5,170 nt of DNA from Prevotellaceae bacterium (GTDB taxonomy: Bacteria; Bacteroidota; Bacteroidia; Bacteroidales; UBA932). Positions 5,097 through 5,170 of the stretch are shown here, in pieces. How positions within the stretch are numbered: position 1 is the first letter of the stretch; each line of letters starts with the position of its first letter. The notes beneath the pieces were generated by a model. It ran no database searches. It had not been told where the DNA came from and worked only from the letters and a program-made list of their open reading frames with translations. A program made the position numbers and the translations under genes. The DNA is taken from contig JAIRZR010000020.1 in assembly GCA_031267155.1 (NCBI GenBank), positions 1 through 5,170 of the forward strand. Direction: 5' to 3'.

Positions 5097-5170
5097 TTTT
5101 CTTTGGTGCAGTACATATATAAGTCCTGAGAGCATAAAAAAATATCTTACCAATCAAATATATTATTAAT

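Noticed and set aside
5153..5160. TATATTTG on the minus strand as a promoter -7 box for the IS982 remnant
   Set aside because: The sequence is embedded in A/T-rich DNA and the matching -33 region lies outside the window.

Overview
The window reads as a piece of a Bacteroidota chromosome, probably order Bacteroidales. Three things point there: promoters of the Bacteroidetes type (TTTG, 19-21 bp, TAnnTTTG), A/T-rich leaders without Shine-Dalgarno motifs, and Bacteroidetes-type proteins (a DUF3108 envelope protein, MiaB, L19). I do not assign a genus from sequence reading alone.

Layout. Positions 1-209 hold the decayed N-terminal part of an IS110-family transposase/recombinase on the minus strand, running off the left edge. 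Positions 210-676 have no gene. They are A/T-rich and contain a 7-bp-period tandem repeat and a tight cluster of perfect or near-perfect hairpins. Positions 677-2638 hold a two-gene minus-strand operon: a DUF3108 exported protein followed, 9 bp later, by an endonuclease/exonuclease/phosphatase-fold protein with a likely lipoprotein signal. Its promoter lies at 2685-2717 and overlaps an 8-bp inverted repeat. Positions 2820-4181 hold miaB, also on the minus strand. The intergenic region 4182-4397 is divergent and carries a promoter core for each direction. Positions 4398-4757 hold rplS (ribosomal protein L19) on the plus strand, preceded by a leader that can fold. A tRNA-Arg(ACG) gene follows only 5 bp after rplS. 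Just past the tRNA, at about 4916-5096, is a broken N-terminal remnant of an IS982-family transposase on the minus strand; the rest to 5170 is A/T-rich with nothing recognisable.

Functionally the core is translation-related: MiaB modifies A37 of tRNAs reading UNN codons, L19 sits at the ribosomal subunit interface, and the tRNA-Arg probably shares the rplS transcript. The DUF3108/EEP pair is an envelope module of unknown substrate. The conserved block is flanked on both sides by different dead insertion sequences. I did not find a convincing new multi-gene system. The less ordinary signals are the repeat/hairpin cluster at 436-587, the compensated A19-U56 elbow pair in the tRNA, the possible rplS leader structure, and the non-coding flank of the IS110 remnant, where that family encodes its bridge RNA.
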